A DNA stretch of 64,000 nt from contig NZ_CP117430.1 in assembly GCF_030687395.1 (NCBI RefSeq), positions 2,914,001 to 2,978,000 on the forward strand, in the 5' to 3' direction. A program made the position numbers and the translations under genes. Positions within the stretch are counted from its first letter, which is position 1. Each line of letters opens with the position of its first letter. Source of the DNA: Pseudomonas wuhanensis (GTDB lineage Bacteria; Pseudomonadota; Gammaproteobacteria; Pseudomonadales; Pseudomonadaceae). The notes under the pieces are model-generated. The model had not been told where the DNA came from. It was given only the letters and a program-made list of their open reading frames with translations, and did not search any database. This document shows positions 62,983-64,000 of this stretch, piece by piece.

Positions 62983-64000
62983 ATGGTCAAGTTGAGCACG
63001 GCACAACGTATCGTTATCGGCTTTTTGATTGCACCGTTGGCACTGATGGGCATGGCATTTTACGCGTTGCTCGATCTGGCAACGCTCAAGGAACAGTCGG
63101 TGGTTATCGTCAAGCAGGATTGGCCAAAGATCGGGCCGATCATGGTGATTGCCACCGGTGTACGGGACAACGCCAGGAACACTCGGGATTTGTTGATCGA
63201 CAAAGAGAATCAGCAAGCGCATCAGGCCATCGATGCCACCAAAAAGCGCATCAGCGAGGCACTTGAAACGCTCCAGCCGTTGTTCGATCTACCGGAAGGC
63301 AAGGCTGCCTATGCTGTCCTGAAAAAGAATCGCGAGGCTTATGTCACCGCGTTCACCCAGGTGCAGGCGTTGATCAGGCAGGGCGCTTTTGATGCCGCGA
63401 TGGCGCAGTTGAAACAGCAAGTCATCCCCGCCGAACATGAAGTTCACAAAAGCCTGGACGCCCTGATGACGCTGCAAGGGAAGATTTTCGCCGATCGTGA
63501 AAGGTCGGCGCTTGTCCTGTACAGCGAAGCGCGTCGGAACATGTTGGTGTTGCTTGTATTCTGCCTGGCCTCGGTCATCGTCGCTGCGCTCATCGTTACG
63601 CGTAGTGTCACCCGACCGTTGGGTGGCGAGCCCGATGATGCGGCACGGCTCTTGAGTCAAATCGCGCAGGGCGATCTGACGATTCAAGTGCCGGTGAATG
63701 CAAGTGCCGACGGTAGTGTGATGATGAACATGCACCAGATGCAGCAAAGCTTGAGCGCGATGGTCAAGCACATCGCGGCGTCGGTCGATCGGGTGGCCAG
63801 TTCCTCCGAAGAGCTGAGCGCAGTCAGCAGCCAGACCAGTAGCAGTTTGCAGTTGCAGGGCCTGGAGATCGAACAGGCTGCAGCAGCGGTCAATCAAATG
63901 ACAGCAGCCGTCGACGAGGTCGCACGCAATGCGGTCAGCACCAGCGAGGCGTCTCGGGTGTCCGAGCAAACCGCGCAACGTGGTCGTGCGCAAGTTCAGG
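62983..64000 (+). CDS. Methyl-accepting chemotaxis protein, N-terminal part (truncated by window edge)
   Basis: The 339 visible codons start at ATG 62983 with GGGGA upstream. TM1 (IVIGFLIAPLALMGMAFYAL) is near residues 9-28. A periplasmic four-helix-bundle sensor domain (4HB_MCP type; VIATGVRDNARNTRDLLIDKEN) spans about 30-180. TM2 (MLVLLVFCLASVIVAALIV) is near 187-205. A HAMP domain (TRSVTRPLGGEPDDAARLLSQIAQGDL) follows, then the start of the signalling helices. The conserved hairpin tip lies outside the window. The ligand is unknown; small organic acids or amino acids are common for this class. Confidence 0.93.
   Translation, partial: MVKLSTAQRIVIGFLIAPLALMGMAFYALLDLATLKEQSVVIVKQDWPKIGPIMVIATGVRDNARNTRDLLIDKENQQAHQAIDATKKRISEALETLQPLFDLPEGKAAYAVLKKNREAYVTAFTQVQALIRQGAFDAAMAQLKQQVIPAEHEVHKSLDALMTLQGKIFADRERSALVLYSEARRNMLVLLVFCLASVIVAALIVTRSVTRPLGGEPDDAARLLSQIAQGDLTIQVPVNASADGSVMMNMHQMQQSLSAMVKHIAASVDRVASSSEELSAVSSQTSSSLQLQGLEIEQAAAAVNQMTAAVDEVARNAVSTSEASRVSEQTAQRGRAQVQ

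Overview
The window looks like chromosomal DNA of a plant-associated Pseudomonas of the fluorescens group. The evidence is a DUF6124 gene, Pseudomonas-type REP palindromes, a PipR/PipA-type plant-signal locus, a LuxI/LuxR pair, a NasT-type nitrate leader and an RfaH-led exopolysaccharide operon. Assignments come from reading the sequence and recalling families; no database search was run.

Layout. 1-5009 (-): the first part of a giant RTX-type adhesin with seven near-identical 459-bp repeats, running off the left edge. 5358-5916 (+): a DUF6124 gene behind a strikingly structured leader. 5970-14535: a sucrose-type sugar locus, with LacI regulator, GH32 hydrolase and ABC importer on the minus strand and a divergent porin, sharing a perfect palindromic operator. 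14657-23301: housekeeping and singleton genes (metallophosphoesterase, DapF paralogue lacking one catalytic Cys, M20 dipeptidase, CapA-like protein, tRNA-Gln, rlhA). 23515-31679: a peptide ABC transporter, two proline-iminopeptidase-like hydrolases and a LuxR solo, together a PipR/PipA-type locus.

32069-42161 is the most interesting part. It is an AT-richer island with a divergent luxR/luxI pair and a las-box-like site in front of luxI. A tightly coupled plus-strand operon follows: tandem GNAT acyltransferase, alpha-oxoamine synthase, lipid-kinase-like membrane protein, histidine phosphatase, SDR reductase, ICMT-like methyltransferase, ACP, ketosynthase, Cys-to-Glu ketosynthase partner and PlsC acyltransferase. 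The parts list resembles bacterial sphingolipid synthesis (Spt, bacterial ceramide synthase, CerR, ACP) joined to a private type II ketosynthase pair. I infer a quorum-controlled sphingolipid-like or N-acyl amino-alcohol lipid. Its right edge abuts an IS1182-type transposase fragment and a decayed nitrate transporter operon.

43245-45600 (-): two related attenuator leaders, each with an ANTAR-type hexaloop hairpin ahead of a terminator. One precedes the broken nrtA, the other an intact chemoreceptor/NIT-like operon. 46182-46336 is a palindromic element flanked by direct repeats. 46352-61843 (-) is a complete Wzx/Wzy exopolysaccharide operon: RfaH, beta-barrel porin, short OPX protein, Wzc, WcaJ-type transferase, GT26, two GT4, Wzy, GT2, Wzx, GalE and a GH16 hydrolase. 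61844-62982 has no recognisable gene but holds an ops-like site and an orphan terminator. A second chemoreceptor runs off the right edge.
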